Of a DNA stretch of 64,000 bases, positions 50,573 through 58,839 are shown piece by piece; position 1 is the stretch's first letter; every line of letters starts with the position of its first letter. The stretch spans positions 12,381 to 76,380 of the forward strand of contig DASSEV010000023.1 of the NCBI GenBank assembly GCA_035695105.1. The letters are read 5' to 3'. A program made the position numbers and the translations under genes. Below the pieces are notes generated by a model that saw nothing but the letters and a program-made list of their open reading frames with translations, did not search any database and was not told the origin of the DNA. This DNA is from JAICYJ01 sp035695105 (GTDB lineage: Bacteria > Actinomycetota > Thermoleophilia > Gaiellales > JAICJC01).

Positions 50573-53299
50573 TCAGCCGCAGCCTGAGTTGTCGCCGCAG
50601 TCGCGGCACGTGTAGCACGCGCCGGTTCGCACCTTGCGGCCGCCGCACTTGGCGCACTCGACCGCATCCTCCCAGGCGTTGAACAGTGCGGTCTGGCCGG
50701 GTGACGGCGTATGCGCAGCCTCGATCGACGCCGTGCCGCCCTCGGCCTGCGCGTCGTAGGCTGCCGCCATCTTCTCCCGCACCGCCTGGCTCATGATGCC
50801 CAGATCGGCCTGCGAGTCGGCATCCAGGAAGCGCTTCCCCATCCAGCGGAAGATGTAGTCCGGGATCGACTTCGCCACCCGGATGTCCGGGTCGTTCGTC
50901 AGCCCGCTCGGCTCGAACCGCATGTGCGCGAACTTCGAGACGAACACCTCCAGCGGCACTCCGTACTGCATGCCGACTGACACCGCGATCATGAACGCGT
51001 TCATGAGGCCCGCGAGCGTCGTCCCCTCCTTGGCGATGTCGACGAACACGTCGCCGGGATCGCCCTCGGGGAACAGCCCGACGTGGATGTAGCCCTCGTA
51101 CTCGCCGACCTTGAACTTGCGCCCGACCTCGTGCCGGTCGATCGGCATCACGCGCCGCTGCGGCTTCGCGGCGATCAGCTCCGGCGCGTCGCTCTTGGTC
51201 GACAGCGGCTGGGCCACCTTGCAGCCGTCGCGATAGATCGCGATCGCCTTGACGCCCAGCTTCCAGGCGTCCAGGTACAGGCCGGCCACATCGTCGACCG
51301 TCACGTCGTTCGGCAGGTTCACCGTCTTCGAAATCGCACCCGAGATGAACGGCTGCACCGCGGCCATCATCTTGACGTGCCCCATGTGGTGGATCGCCCG
51401 GTCGCCGACCGCGACGTCGAACACCGCCAGGTGCTCGCCCTTGAAGCCGGGCGCCCCGACCACGGTGTTGTGCTCGTTCACGAAGGCGACGATCTGGTCG
51501 ATCTCGTGCGGCGCGTAGCCGAGCTTCGCCAGCGCCGTCGGCACCGTCTGGTTGACGATCGTGATGTCGCCGCCGCCGACCAGCTTCTTCGACTTGACCA
51601 GCGAGAAGTCGGGCTCGACTCCGGTGGTGTCGCAGTCCATCATGAAGCTGATCGTCCCCGTCGGCGCGAGCACGGTGGCCTGCGCGTTGCGGTAGCCGTT
51701 GGTCTCACCGACGGCCAGCGCCTCGTCCCAGGCCTTGCGTGCCGCCAGCATCATCTCGTCGGGCACGACGCCGGCGTCGATGTTGGCAACGGCGGCCCGG
51801 TGCTTGCGGATCACCCGCAGCATCGCGTCGGCGTTGCGGGGGTACTCGTCGAACGGGCCGATGCGGCCGGCCATCTCTGCCGACCGGCGGTACGCCCGGC
51901 CGGTCATGATCGCCGTGATGGCCGCCGCGTACGCGCGTCCCTCGTCGGAGTCGTAGGGCAGGCCGCGTGCCATCAGCAGCGCACCCAGGTTCGCGTAGCC
52001 GAGGCCCAGCTGCCGCATCGCCTTGGCGTTGCGGGTGATCTCCTCGGTCGGGTAGCTCGAGTTCGAGACGAGGATCTCCTGCGCCATGAAGATCACGTCC
52101 ACCGCGCGCTCGAACCGCTCGACCTGGAACTCGCCGGTCTCCGGATCCCGGAACTTCATCAGGTTGAGGCTGGCAAGGTTGCAGGCCGAGTTGTCGACGT
52201 GCAGGTACTCCGAGCACGGGTTGCTGGCGTTGATCCGCCCGCTGGCCGGGCAGGTGTGCCAGTCGTTCATCGTCGTGTCGTAGTGCATGCCGGGGTCGGC
52301 GCACTTCCACGCCGCTTCGGCGATCTGGTGCATCAGATCGCGGGCCCGCAGCGTGCTGACCACCGAGCCGTCGGTGCGGGCGGTGAGGTTCCACTCCTCG
52401 TCGTCGATCACCGCGCGCATGAACTCGTCGGTGACGCGGACGGAGTTGTTGGCGTTCTGGTACTGGATCGACGCCCAGTCGGGCGAGTCAAGGCTCATGT
52501 CATAGCCGGCCGCCTGCAGCACGCGGGCCTTCTCCTCCTCGTGCTGCTTGCACCAGATGAACTCCTCGATGTCGGGGTGGTCGACGTTGAGGACGACCAT
52601 CTTGGCCGCGCGCCGCGTCTTGCCGCCCGACTTGATCGTGCCGGCCGACGCGTCGGCGCCGCGCATGAACGAGACCGGGCCGGAGGCGTAGCCGCCCTTG
52701 GACAGCTGCTCCTTCGAGGAGCGCAGCTTGGACAGGTTGATACCCGAGCCGGATCCGCCGCGGAAGACTTTGCCCTCCTTGGTGATCCAGTCCAGGATCG
52801 AGTCCATGGAGTCCTCGACCGAGAGGATGAAGCACGCCGAGCACTGCGGGTTCTCCTCGAAGCCGACGTTGAACCACACCGGCGAGTTGAACGCGACCAT
52901 CTGGTGCAGCAGCAGGTGCGTCAGCTCGGCATGGAAGGTGTCGGCCTCGGCCTGGTCGACGAAGTAGCCGTCCTTGATGCCCCAGGCGGTGACCGTGTCG
53001 GCGACGCGTCCGATCATCTGCCGGACGGACCGCTCGCGCTCGGAGCTGTTCAGCTTTCCGCGGAAGTACTTCTGGGCGACGATGTTGGTGGCGGTCTGCG
53101 ACCAGAACGAGGGAAACTCGACGTCCTTCTGCTCGAACGAGGGGCCGTCCTTGCCGGGGATCAGCGCGGTGCGGGTCTCCCACTCCACCGCGTCGAACGG
53201 GTCCGCACCCTCATCGGTGAAGTACCGGTCGACCCCGATCGAAACGTCTTCCCTGCCCTCCAGGACGCGGGTTTCAGCCTGGTTCTCTGTCGTCGCCAT
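50573..53299 (-). CDS. nrdJ: Class II (B12-dependent) ribonucleotide reductase
   Basis: 908 residues, ATG 53299. Reduces ribonucleotides to deoxyribonucleotides with adenosylcobalamin, independent of oxygen. Features: FNSPVWFNVGFEENPQCSACFILSV (N-terminal redox Cys), GSGSGINLSKLR, NPCSEYLHVDNSACNLASLNLMKF (the N-x-C-x-E radical-site motif), and VLAPTGTISFMMDCDTTGVEPDF. The C-terminus has a Cys-rich zinc-ribbon end (CAKCGGRKVRTGACYTCRDCG) that includes the reducing thiol pair. It is the second gene after nrdR (35 bp apart) and should share its promoter. No B12 riboswitch was found upstream. Confidence 0.97.
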   Translation of the reverse strand: MATTENQAETRVLEGREDVSIGVDRYFTDEGADPFDAVEWETRTALIPGKDGPSFEQKDVEFPSFWSQTATNIVAQKYFRGKLNSSERERSVRQMIGRVADTVTAWGIKDGYFVDQAEADTFHAELTHLLLHQMVAFNSPVWFNVGFEENPQCSACFILSVEDSMDSILDWITKEGKVFRGGSGSGINLSKLRSSKEQLSKGGYASGPVSFMRGADASAGTIKSGGKTRRAAKMVVLNVDHPDIEEFIWCKQHEEEKARVLQAAGYDMSLDSPDWASIQYQNANNSVRVTDEFMRAVIDDEEWNLTARTDGSVVSTLRARDLMHQIAEAAWKCADPGMHYDTTMNDWHTCPASGRINASNPCSEYLHVDNSACNLASLNLMKFRDPETGEFQVERFERAVDVIFMAQEILVSNSSYPTEEITRNAKAMRQLGLGYANLGALLMARGLPYDSDEGRAYAAAITAIMTGRAYRRSAEMAGRIGPFDEYPRNADAMLRVIRKHRAAVANIDAGVVPDEMMLAARKAWDEALAVGETNGYRNAQATVLAPTGTISFMMDCDTTGVEPDFSLVKSKKLVGGGDITIVNQTVPTALAKLGYAPHEIDQIVAFVNEHNTVVGAPGFKGEHLAVFDVAVGDRAIHHMGHVKMMAAVQPFISGAISKTVNLPNDVTVDDVAGLYLDAWKLGVKAIAIYRDGCKVAQPLSTKSDAPELIAAKPQRRVMPIDRHEVGRKFKVGEYEGYIHVGLFPEGDPGDVFVDIAKEGTTLAGLMNAFMIAVSVGMQYGVPLEVFVSKFAHMRFEPSGLTNDPDIRVAKSIPDYIFRWMGKRFLDADSQADLGIMSQAVREKMAAAYDAQAEGGTASIEAAHTPSPGQTALFNAWEDAVECAKCGGRKVRTGACYTCRDCGDNSGCG

Positions 53300-53334
53300 T
53301 CCTTGCTCCTTCGTCCGTCGTCCTCGTGGGTATT

Positions 53335-53811
53335 CTACCCGATCACCGAACGTGCGTTCGCCTGCGATTCCTCCAGCCGGTCGAGCTCCTGCTCGAACTC
53401 CTCGACGTCCTGGAAATCGCGGTACACCGACGCGAACCGCACGTATGCGACCCGGTCGAGGTCGCGCAGCACCGCCAGCGCCTCCTCACCGATCGCCGGC
53501 GATTCCACCTCTTCGCGGATGCCGTTTCGCAGCCGCGACTCGATCACCGCGACGGCCCGCTCGATCTGCTCCAGCGAGACCGGCCGCTTGGTGCACGCGC
53601 GCACGAGGCCGGCCATCAGCTTGCTGCGGTCGAACGGCTGCCGCGACCCGTCCCGCTTGACCACGAACAGCGGCGTCTCCTCGATCCGCTCGAACGTGGT
53701 GAAGCGCTGGCTGCAGAGCAGGCACTCGCGGCGGCGGCGGATCGCTCCCTTGCCGGCGACGCGCGAGTCGACCACCTTGGTCTCACCATGCTCGCAGTAC
53801 GGACAGGTCAC
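53335..53811 (-). CDS. nrdR: Transcriptional repressor NrdR
   Basis: 158 residues from GTG 53811 (GGGGAGA precedes it); the longer open frame upstream covers the operators. N-terminal zinc ribbon TCPYCEHGETKVVDSR ... RRRRECLLCSQRFTTFER (C3, C6, C31, C34 type), ATP-cone domain LFVVKRDGSRQPFDRSKLMAGLVRAC with VAYVRFASVYRDF. Senses ATP/dATP and represses ribonucleotide reductase genes. Cotranscribed with nrdJ; two matching NrdR boxes lie just upstream. Confidence 0.97.
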   Translation of the reverse strand: MTCPYCEHGETKVVDSRVAGKGAIRRRRECLLCSQRFTTFERIEETPLFVVKRDGSRQPFDRSKLMAGLVRACTKRPVSLEQIERAVAVIESRLRNGIREEVESPAIGEEALAVLRDLDRVAYVRFASVYRDFQDVEEFEQELDRLEESQANARSVIG

Positions 53812-53817
53812 CGAATC

Positions 53818-53833
53818 TCCCCAGATGTTGTGG
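53818..53833. promoter_or_regulatory. NrdR box 1
   Basis: TCCCCAGATGTTGTGG, 7 bp upstream of the nrdR start. It fits the dyad C-C-A-C-x-A-x-A-T-x-T-x-G-T-G-G found in the second box with two mismatches, both in the left arm. Start-to-start spacing to box 2 is 33 bp, about three helical turns, as expected for paired NrdR operators. Confidence 0.75.
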
Positions 53834-53850
53834 TGTGGAACCGGCCTGAC

Positions 53851-53866
53851 CCACCACATCTTGTGG
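53851..53866. promoter_or_regulatory. NrdR box 2
   Basis: CCACCACATCTTGTGG, a near-perfect palindrome of the known NrdR type (consensus centre A-x-A-T-x-T). Lies 40-55 bp upstream of the nrdR start on the minus strand, probably over the promoter. Together with box 1 it predicts repression of the nrdR-nrdJ operon when dATP is plentiful. Confidence 0.82.
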
Positions 53867-53925
53867 CGGGACGGGTATTCTGCCCACCGCCTCGGACGGA
53901 CTCCGATTTCGCTCAACGATGCGGG

Positions 53926-54537
53926 TTACGCGGCCAGCAGCTCGCTGACGGTGACCACGCGGTAGCCGCGGGCGGCGAGCTCGGGCAGCACCATCGCCAC
54001 CGCCTCGACCGTGGGGGTGCGGTCGGCCTCGGTTGAGGTATGGCGCGGCCAGCAGTCGTGCAGGTCGACGATGGCACCGGGGGCGAGGCCGTCCAGCATC
54101 GCCGTAGCGATGGCCCCGGCGTCGCGCTCCAGCCAGTCCGACGGATCCACCGACCAGAGCACGGTCGCCGGCAGCATCCTCGCCTCGGCGATCCGGCTGC
54201 AGCGCAGCGCGTCCTCGCCGTAGGGCGGCCGGAACAGCACCGGCGTGTGGCCGAGCAGCCGCTGGCAGCGGGCGATATCGTGCGCGAGCTCGTCGTCGGT
54301 GCAGTCCATCGCGTGGGGGTGGCTGTAGGTGTGGTTGCCGACCTCGTGGCCCTCGGCGATGGTGCGCGCGAGGATCTGCTCGCGGCCCTCCACCGACTCG
54401 CCGAGCACGAAGAACGTCCCGTGGCCGCCATGCTCACGGAACAGGTCGAGGAGGGCGGGCGTCTGCGGGCCGGGGCCGTCGTCGAAGGTGAGCGCGACCA
54501 GCGGCTCGTTGGTGGTGCCCTGCGAGACGAGGCTCAC
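53926..54537 (-). CDS. Polysaccharide deacetylase (NodB fold), cytoplasmic-looking
   Basis: 203 residues from GTG 54537. Complete CE4 signature: LVALTFDDGPGPQTPALLDLF (Asp pair), VGNHTYSHPHAMD (metal His), FRPPYGEDALRC, and IVDLHDCWPRHT. No signal peptide or anchor is visible, unlike the lipoprotein at 47028. Overlaps the epimerase upstream by 4 nt, so it may act on a lipid- or nucleotide-linked sugar intermediate. Confidence 0.9.
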   Translation of the reverse strand: MSLVSQGTTNEPLVALTFDDGPGPQTPALLDLFREHGGHGTFFVLGESVEGREQILARTIAEGHEVGNHTYSHPHAMDCTDDELAHDIARCQRLLGHTPVLFRPPYGEDALRCSRIAEARMLPATVLWSVDPSDWLERDAGAIATAMLDGLAPGAIVDLHDCWPRHTSTEADRTPTVEAVAMVLPELAARGYRVVTVSELLAA

Positions 54538-55451
54538 GGGTGGAGCGCGCGCAGCGTCTCGGCCAGCCCGTCGGCCAGTGGCACGGATGGCTGCCAGCCG
54601 AGCTCCCGGCGCGCGAGGGAGCAGTCGAGGCAGCTTCGGTCGAGCTCGCCCAGCCGCGGCGGGCGGTGCTCGGGAGTGACGGAGGTGCCGGCCGCGCGCT
54701 GTGACTCGGCCAGCAGGTCGACCACGGAGGTCTCGGTCTCGGTGCCGATGTTGAACGCGTCCACATCGCCGTCGTAGCCGAGTGCGGCGAGGTTGGCGGC
54801 GACGACGTCACCGACGTAGACGTAGTCCCGCGTCTGGCGGCCGTCGCCGAAGATCAGCGGCGTCTCGCCGCTCGTCAGCCGGCCGAAGAAGATGGCGACC
54901 ACGCCCGCCTCGCCGTGCGGATCCTGGCGCGGGCCGTACACGTTGCCGTAGCGGAGGGTGACGTGCCGGGTGCCGTAGAGGCGGTTGAAGAGGCCGACGT
55001 AGCCCTCTGCGCAGAGCTTGGACGTGCCGTAGGGCGACATGGGAGCGATCGGCGTTGTCTCCGGTGACGGAATCGTCTCCGCCTCCCCGTAGAGCGCTCC
55101 GCCGGTCGACGAGAAGACGACGCGGGCGTCGCTGCCGCGCGCCGCCTCGAGCACCTCGACCGTGCCGCGGACGTTGACATCGGCGTCAAAGCCCGGGTCG
55201 TCGACCGACCGGCGGACGTCGGCCTGCGCCGCGAGGTGGAACACGGCCTGGGGCTGAACCTCGGTGAACAGGGCACGCAACCGGTCCCGGTCACGGATGT
55301 CCAGCTCGTGGAACTCGGCACCGTCGGGGACCCGGTCGCGCTTGCCCGTGGCCAGGTTGTCGACCACCGCAACGCCGTCGCCGCGCGCCAGCAGCGCGTC
55401 GGCTACGTGGGATCCGATGAAGCCGGCACCGCCGGTGACGATCGCGTCCAT
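54534..55451 (-). CDS. Extended-SDR nucleotide-sugar epimerase (GalE-like)
   Basis: 305 residues, ATG 55451. NAD site VTGGAGFIGSHVADALL; HLAAQADVRRSVDDP; catalytic Ser in VVFSSTGGALYG and Y-x-x-x-K in SPYGTSKLCAE; QTRDYVYVGDVVAAN. Typical of UDP-glucose/UDP-GlcNAc 4-epimerases, although dTDP-glucose dehydratases and others share the fold. Coupled to the deacetylase, and 16 bp from the end of the topoisomerase gene. Confidence 0.9.
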   Translation of the reverse strand: MDAIVTGGAGFIGSHVADALLARGDGVAVVDNLATGKRDRVPDGAEFHELDIRDRDRLRALFTEVQPQAVFHLAAQADVRRSVDDPGFDADVNVRGTVEVLEAARGSDARVVFSSTGGALYGEAETIPSPETTPIAPMSPYGTSKLCAEGYVGLFNRLYGTRHVTLRYGNVYGPRQDPHGEAGVVAIFFGRLTSGETPLIFGDGRQTRDYVYVGDVVAANLAALGYDGDVDAFNIGTETETSVVDLLAESQRAAGTSVTPEHRPPRLGELDRSCLDCSLARRELGWQPSVPLADGLAETLRALHP

Positions 55452-55467
55452 ACGGGCGAGAGAATAG

Positions 55468-58428
55468 TCAGGCGGCGGCGGACGCCGAGTCGGCCCGCTG
55501 CACCTCGACCGATTTCTCGTCGGTCAGCACCAGCCGGCCCACGAACGGGCCCTGGCGGTCGCGGAACTCGAGCGGCCCGGTGCTGCCCTGCTCGATCACC
55601 TGCTTCGCCTCCTCAGGCGTGATCTCCCTGCCCTTGGTCGACTTCCAGATGACAAACCCGCAGCCGGGGTTCTTCCGGCTCTTCCAGGAGGAGCAGCCAT
55701 ACGCGCGGCTGTTGCCGCGGATGTCGCCGCCGCAGCGCGGGCAGGTCGCGATCGTCTCGCGCACCACCTTCACGGCCGACCGCACCAGCGGCGCACCGTC
55801 GAGCCCGACGATCTGCGGCACGTTGCCCTCGGCCATCACCAGCTTGGCCGGCTGCGGCCCGTCGATCAGCGTCGCCTCCCCGTGCTCCAGCAGCGCGCGC
55901 ACGTCGGTCTCGCCGACCGTGAAGCCCTTCTGCGTCTTCCAGATCGTGAAGCCGCAGCCCGGCTCGTCCTTGCTCTTGTACGAGCTGCAGCCGAACGCCT
56001 TGCGGTTCTCCTTGATCTCGCCGTCGCCGTTCGGGCACGGCCCGAGCGCGCCCGTCAGCGGCTTGCCCTCCTCGTCCACGATCAGCGGCGTGTTGCCCTC
56101 GGCGATCACAAGCCTGGCCGGGACGGCCGCCTCCAGGGGAGCCTCGCCGTCGGTCAGCAGGCGCCGGACGTCGTCGGCCGTGATCGAGAAGCTGCCTTGC
56201 GACTTCCAGATCGTGAAGCCGCAGCCCGGCTCCTTCTTGCTCTTATAGGACGTGCACCCGAACGCGGCCCGGTTCTCGCGGATGTCGCCGTCGCCGTTCG
56301 GGCAGGCGCCAAGCGCGAGCGTCTCGGCGATCGGCGTGCCGTCGGCGTCGACGATCTCCGGCTTGTTGCCCTCGGCGATGACCAGCTTCGCGGGCACCGG
56401 GCCCTCGAGCTCGGCCTCGCCCTTCTCGAGCAGCGCCCGCACCTGGTCGCGGCCGATCACGAAGCCGGCCTGGCTCTTCCAGATCGTGAAGCCGCAGCCC
56501 GGCTCCTTCTTGCTCTGGTAGGACGAGCACCCGAACGCCGAGCGGTTCTCGAGGATGTCGCCGTCGCCGTTGGGGCAGGCGCCCAGCGACTCCGTGCGGA
56601 TCCCGCGGAAGTAGTCGACGATCTCCTCGGTGAAGCGGGCGATGTCCGCCATGAAGCTGGAGCGGTCGGCCTGGCCGTGCTCGATCTCGGACAGCCGCTT
56701 CTCCCAGGAGCCCGTCAGCTCCGCGGAGGTCAGCGCGTGCGTTCCGAGCAGCTCGATCGTGTCGCGACCCTTGCCCGTGGCGACCAGCGCCTTGCCGTCG
56801 CGGACGATGTAGCCGACGTTCAGGAGCCGCTCGATCGTATCGGCGCGCGTAGCGGGCGTACCGAGCCCGCTCTCCTTCATCGCCTCGCGCAGCTCCTCGT
56901 CGTCGATCGAGCGCCCGGCCGTCTCCATCGCGCCGAGCAGCGAGGACTCGGTGTAGCGCCCCGGCGGCTTGGTCTGCTTCTCCAGCACCTCCGCATCGGT
57001 GCAGCGGCCGCGCTCGCCGTCGTCGATGCGCGGCAGCGCCTGCTCGGGTTCCTCCTCGCCGCTCTTCTCCGGCTCGAGCGGCTCGTCGCCGAATGCGGGG
57101 CCGCGCCAGCCGGCCTCGAGCAGCCGCTTACCCTTGGTGCGGAACTTCTCGCCGGCGGCCTCGGTCACCACCTCGGTGTCCTCGAAGCGGGCGTCGGGAT
57201 GGAAGACCGCCAGGAACCGCCGGCAGACCAGGTCATAGATGCGGCGGTCGTCGTTCGACAGCTCGCCGCGTGGGAGGTCGCCGGTGGGGATGATCGCGTG
57301 GTGGTCGTCTACCTTGCCGTCGTTGACAACGCGTGCGAGTGGCAGCACATCGAGCGAGGTGACGTACTCGGCGTGCGGCTTGTACGACGGGATGCCTGTC
57401 AGCGAACGGGCGATCGGCTTCAGCGTCGAGATCTGGTCGGACGGCAGGAACTGCGACCGCGTACGGGGATAGGTGATGACGGCGCCGTTCGATGACCCCT
57501 CGTACAGGCGCTGAGCGGCCGCAAGCGTCCGCTGCGCCGACATGCCGTAGCGGCTGTTCGCCTCCCGCTGCAGGCTGGTCAAGTCGTACAGCAGCGGTGC
57601 GCGCTGCTTGCGCTCCGTGCGCTTGACCGAGAGCACGGCGGCGTCGGAGCCGGCGGCGGCCGTGGCCACGGCCTCGGCTCGCTCCAGATCGGAGGTGCGA
57701 TCCTCCTTGCCCTCGAACCAGCGGCCCTTGTAGCGGCGCTCCTCGTCGAGCTGGAAGGTGGCGTCGACCTGGAAGTAGGTCTCGGGGACGAAGGCGTCGA
57801 TCTCGAGGTCGCGGCGGACGATCAGCGCCAGCGTCGGCGTCTGCACCCGGCCGAGCGAGACAACGCCCTCCATCCGGCCGACCTTGGTCGCCGCGCGGGT
57901 ACCGTTGATCCCTACCAGCCAGTCGGCCTCACCGCGGCTGCGCGCGGCGTCGCCGAGCGAGGCCATCTCGCCGCCGTCGCGCAGGTGGCCGAAGGCCTCA
58001 CGGATCGCGTCGTTGGTCATCGACGAGACCCAGAGACGGCGGACGGGCTTCTCGGAGCCGAGGTACGAGTAGATGTAGTTGAAGATCAGCTCGCCCTCGC
58101 GCCCCGCGTCGCAGCCGTTCACGATCTGATCGACGTCGCGCCGCTTGAACAGCTTGCGCAGCACCTCGAGCTGCTTCGCGCCGCGGCCCTCGATCGGGCG
58201 CAGCTCGAAGTGCTCCGGGATCACCGGCAGGCGGTTCAGCGACCAGAGGCGGTACTTGCTGTCGTAGTCCTCGGGCTCCGCCAGTTCGACGAGGTGGCCG
58301 ACCGCCCAGGACACGACGTGGTCATCCGACTCCAGGTAGTCGGAGTTGTCCTTGAAGGAGCCGCCGAGGGCCTTGGAATAGTCCTTGCCGACGGACGGCT
58401 TCTCTGCGATGACGAGGGTCTTTCCCAT
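55468..58428 (-). CDS. Type IA DNA topoisomerase (TopB-like) with four C-terminal zinc-finger repeats
   Basis: 986 residues, ATG 58428. Toprim domain at the N-terminus (VIAEKPSVGKDYSKAL, NGCDAGREGELIF with D107/E111), then DNA-gate modules; catalytic Tyr Y320 in VITYPRTRSQFLP, ESGLGTPATRADTIERLLNVGYI. The TopB-like start and the lack of a C-terminal topA layout favour topoisomerase III type. From residue about 612 there are four tandem repeats of 88-99 residues, each with CPNGDG...C...GCGF.IWK; only the last keeps the full C-P-x-C-G-G form. Passes single strands to resolve recombination or replication intermediates. Same strand as the epimerase and deacetylase genes. Confidence 0.93.
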   Translation of the reverse strand: MGKTLVIAEKPSVGKDYSKALGGSFKDNSDYLESDDHVVSWAVGHLVELAEPEDYDSKYRLWSLNRLPVIPEHFELRPIEGRGAKQLEVLRKLFKRRDVDQIVNGCDAGREGELIFNYIYSYLGSEKPVRRLWVSSMTNDAIREAFGHLRDGGEMASLGDAARSRGEADWLVGINGTRAATKVGRMEGVVSLGRVQTPTLALIVRRDLEIDAFVPETYFQVDATFQLDEERRYKGRWFEGKEDRTSDLERAEAVATAAAGSDAAVLSVKRTERKQRAPLLYDLTSLQREANSRYGMSAQRTLAAAQRLYEGSSNGAVITYPRTRSQFLPSDQISTLKPIARSLTGIPSYKPHAEYVTSLDVLPLARVVNDGKVDDHHAIIPTGDLPRGELSNDDRRIYDLVCRRFLAVFHPDARFEDTEVVTEAAGEKFRTKGKRLLEAGWRGPAFGDEPLEPEKSGEEEPEQALPRIDDGERGRCTDAEVLEKQTKPPGRYTESSLLGAMETAGRSIDDEELREAMKESGLGTPATRADTIERLLNVGYIVRDGKALVATGKGRDTIELLGTHALTSAELTGSWEKRLSEIEHGQADRSSFMADIARFTEEIVDYFRGIRTESLGACPNGDGDILENRSAFGCSSYQSKKEPGCGFTIWKSQAGFVIGRDQVRALLEKGEAELEGPVPAKLVIAEGNKPEIVDADGTPIAETLALGACPNGDGDIRENRAAFGCTSYKSKKEPGCGFTIWKSQGSFSITADDVRRLLTDGEAPLEAAVPARLVIAEGNTPLIVDEEGKPLTGALGPCPNGDGEIKENRKAFGCSSYKSKDEPGCGFTIWKTQKGFTVGETDVRALLEHGEATLIDGPQPAKLVMAEGNVPQIVGLDGAPLVRSAVKVVRETIATCPRCGGDIRGNSRAYGCSSWKSRKNPGCGFVIWKSTKGREITPEEAKQVIEQGSTGPLEFRDRQGPFVGRLVLTDEKSVEVQRADSASAAA

Positions 58429-58502
58429 TCAGGGCGCTGAGGGTAGCACGGAGGGATTCGAGGAAATGTGGCGATTCTGTGCGGGATTGGCGGCGCGAGC
58501 CG

Positions 58503-58700
58503 TCACTCCTGCGAGGGCTTGTTGGCGGTTCCGTGCGCGCCTTGAGGCTCCGATGCAGGACGCTGGTCAACTATCCATCGGGCGATTGCGCCGGCCCACA
58601 CATACACATATGCCGCCATGAGCGTTACGAAGAGCGCGACCCAGCCGAGTGGAGGCGGGCGGAGCACGGAGGCCACGAATGCGGTGGGGATCGCTGCCAC
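58503..58700 (-). CDS. Small two-helix membrane protein, 5' end probably frameshifted
   Basis: 65 residues from GTG 58700: two hydrophobic stretches (AAIPTAFVASVL, LGWVALFVTLMAAYVYVWAGAI) and a polar tail. The frame stays open and protein-like upstream to 58760 (EDGPGRHWIGARCSLAPAYI) but has no start there. An ATG at 58762-58760, preceded by the same promoter palindrome as the gene at 63332, is one base out of frame: a single missing G would give MEDGPGRHWIGAR. Either a recent inactivating deletion, a sequence error, or expression from GTG 58700. Confidence 0.55.
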   Translation of the reverse strand: MAAIPTAFVASVLRPPPLGWVALFVTLMAAYVYVWAGAIARWIVDQRPASEPQGAHGTANKPSQE

Positions 58701-58760
58701 GATGTACGCGGGAGCGAGCGAGCAACGTGCGCCAATCCAATGCCTGCCTGGTCCGTCTTC

Positions 58761-58776
58761 ATAGCTAAAACGCTAT
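58761..58776. promoter_or_regulatory. Promoter/start palindrome, copy 1
   Basis: ATAGCTAAAACGCTAT on the plus strand; on the minus strand GATATAGCG... leads into GCTATG at the presumed start of the small membrane-protein gene. The minus-strand form matches the element at 63318-63333 at 13 of 16 positions. TATAGC sits about ten bases before the ATG, as a -10 box of a leaderless transcript would. It also lies in the divergent promoter region of tmk. Confidence 0.55.
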
Positions 58777-58784
58777 ATCGCACG

Positions 58785-58833
58785 AATGCTATCGTCAACC
58801 ACCCCTGCGCCGCCCCCGTCCGCCGATAGCATT
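58785..58833 (+). promoter_or_regulatory. 10-bp inverted repeat in the tmk leader
   Basis: AATGCTATCG (58785-58794) and CGATAGCATT (58824-58833) are exact inverse complements 29 bp apart; the second arm ends six bases before the GTG start of tmk. No Shine-Dalgarno is seen. The stem could fold in the 5' leader and mask the start, or be an operator pair. TATATC at 58774-58779 is a possible -10. Confidence 0.45.
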
Positions 58834-58839
58834 TCCGCC

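Noticed and set aside
53812..53925. Possible cobalamin riboswitch upstream of nrdR-nrdJ
   Set aside because: The region is only about 114 bp, has no B12-box-like sequence, and is explained by two NrdR boxes.
51083..53965. 960-codon plus-strand frame opposite nrdJ and nrdR
   Set aside because: Arg/His/Asp/Val-rich antisense text from GC-biased third positions; nrdJ and nrdR on the other strand are certain.
55882..57495. 537-codon plus-strand frame opposite the topoisomerase
   Set aside because: Mirrors the topoisomerase repeats in antisense; no recognisable domain and no ribosome-binding site.
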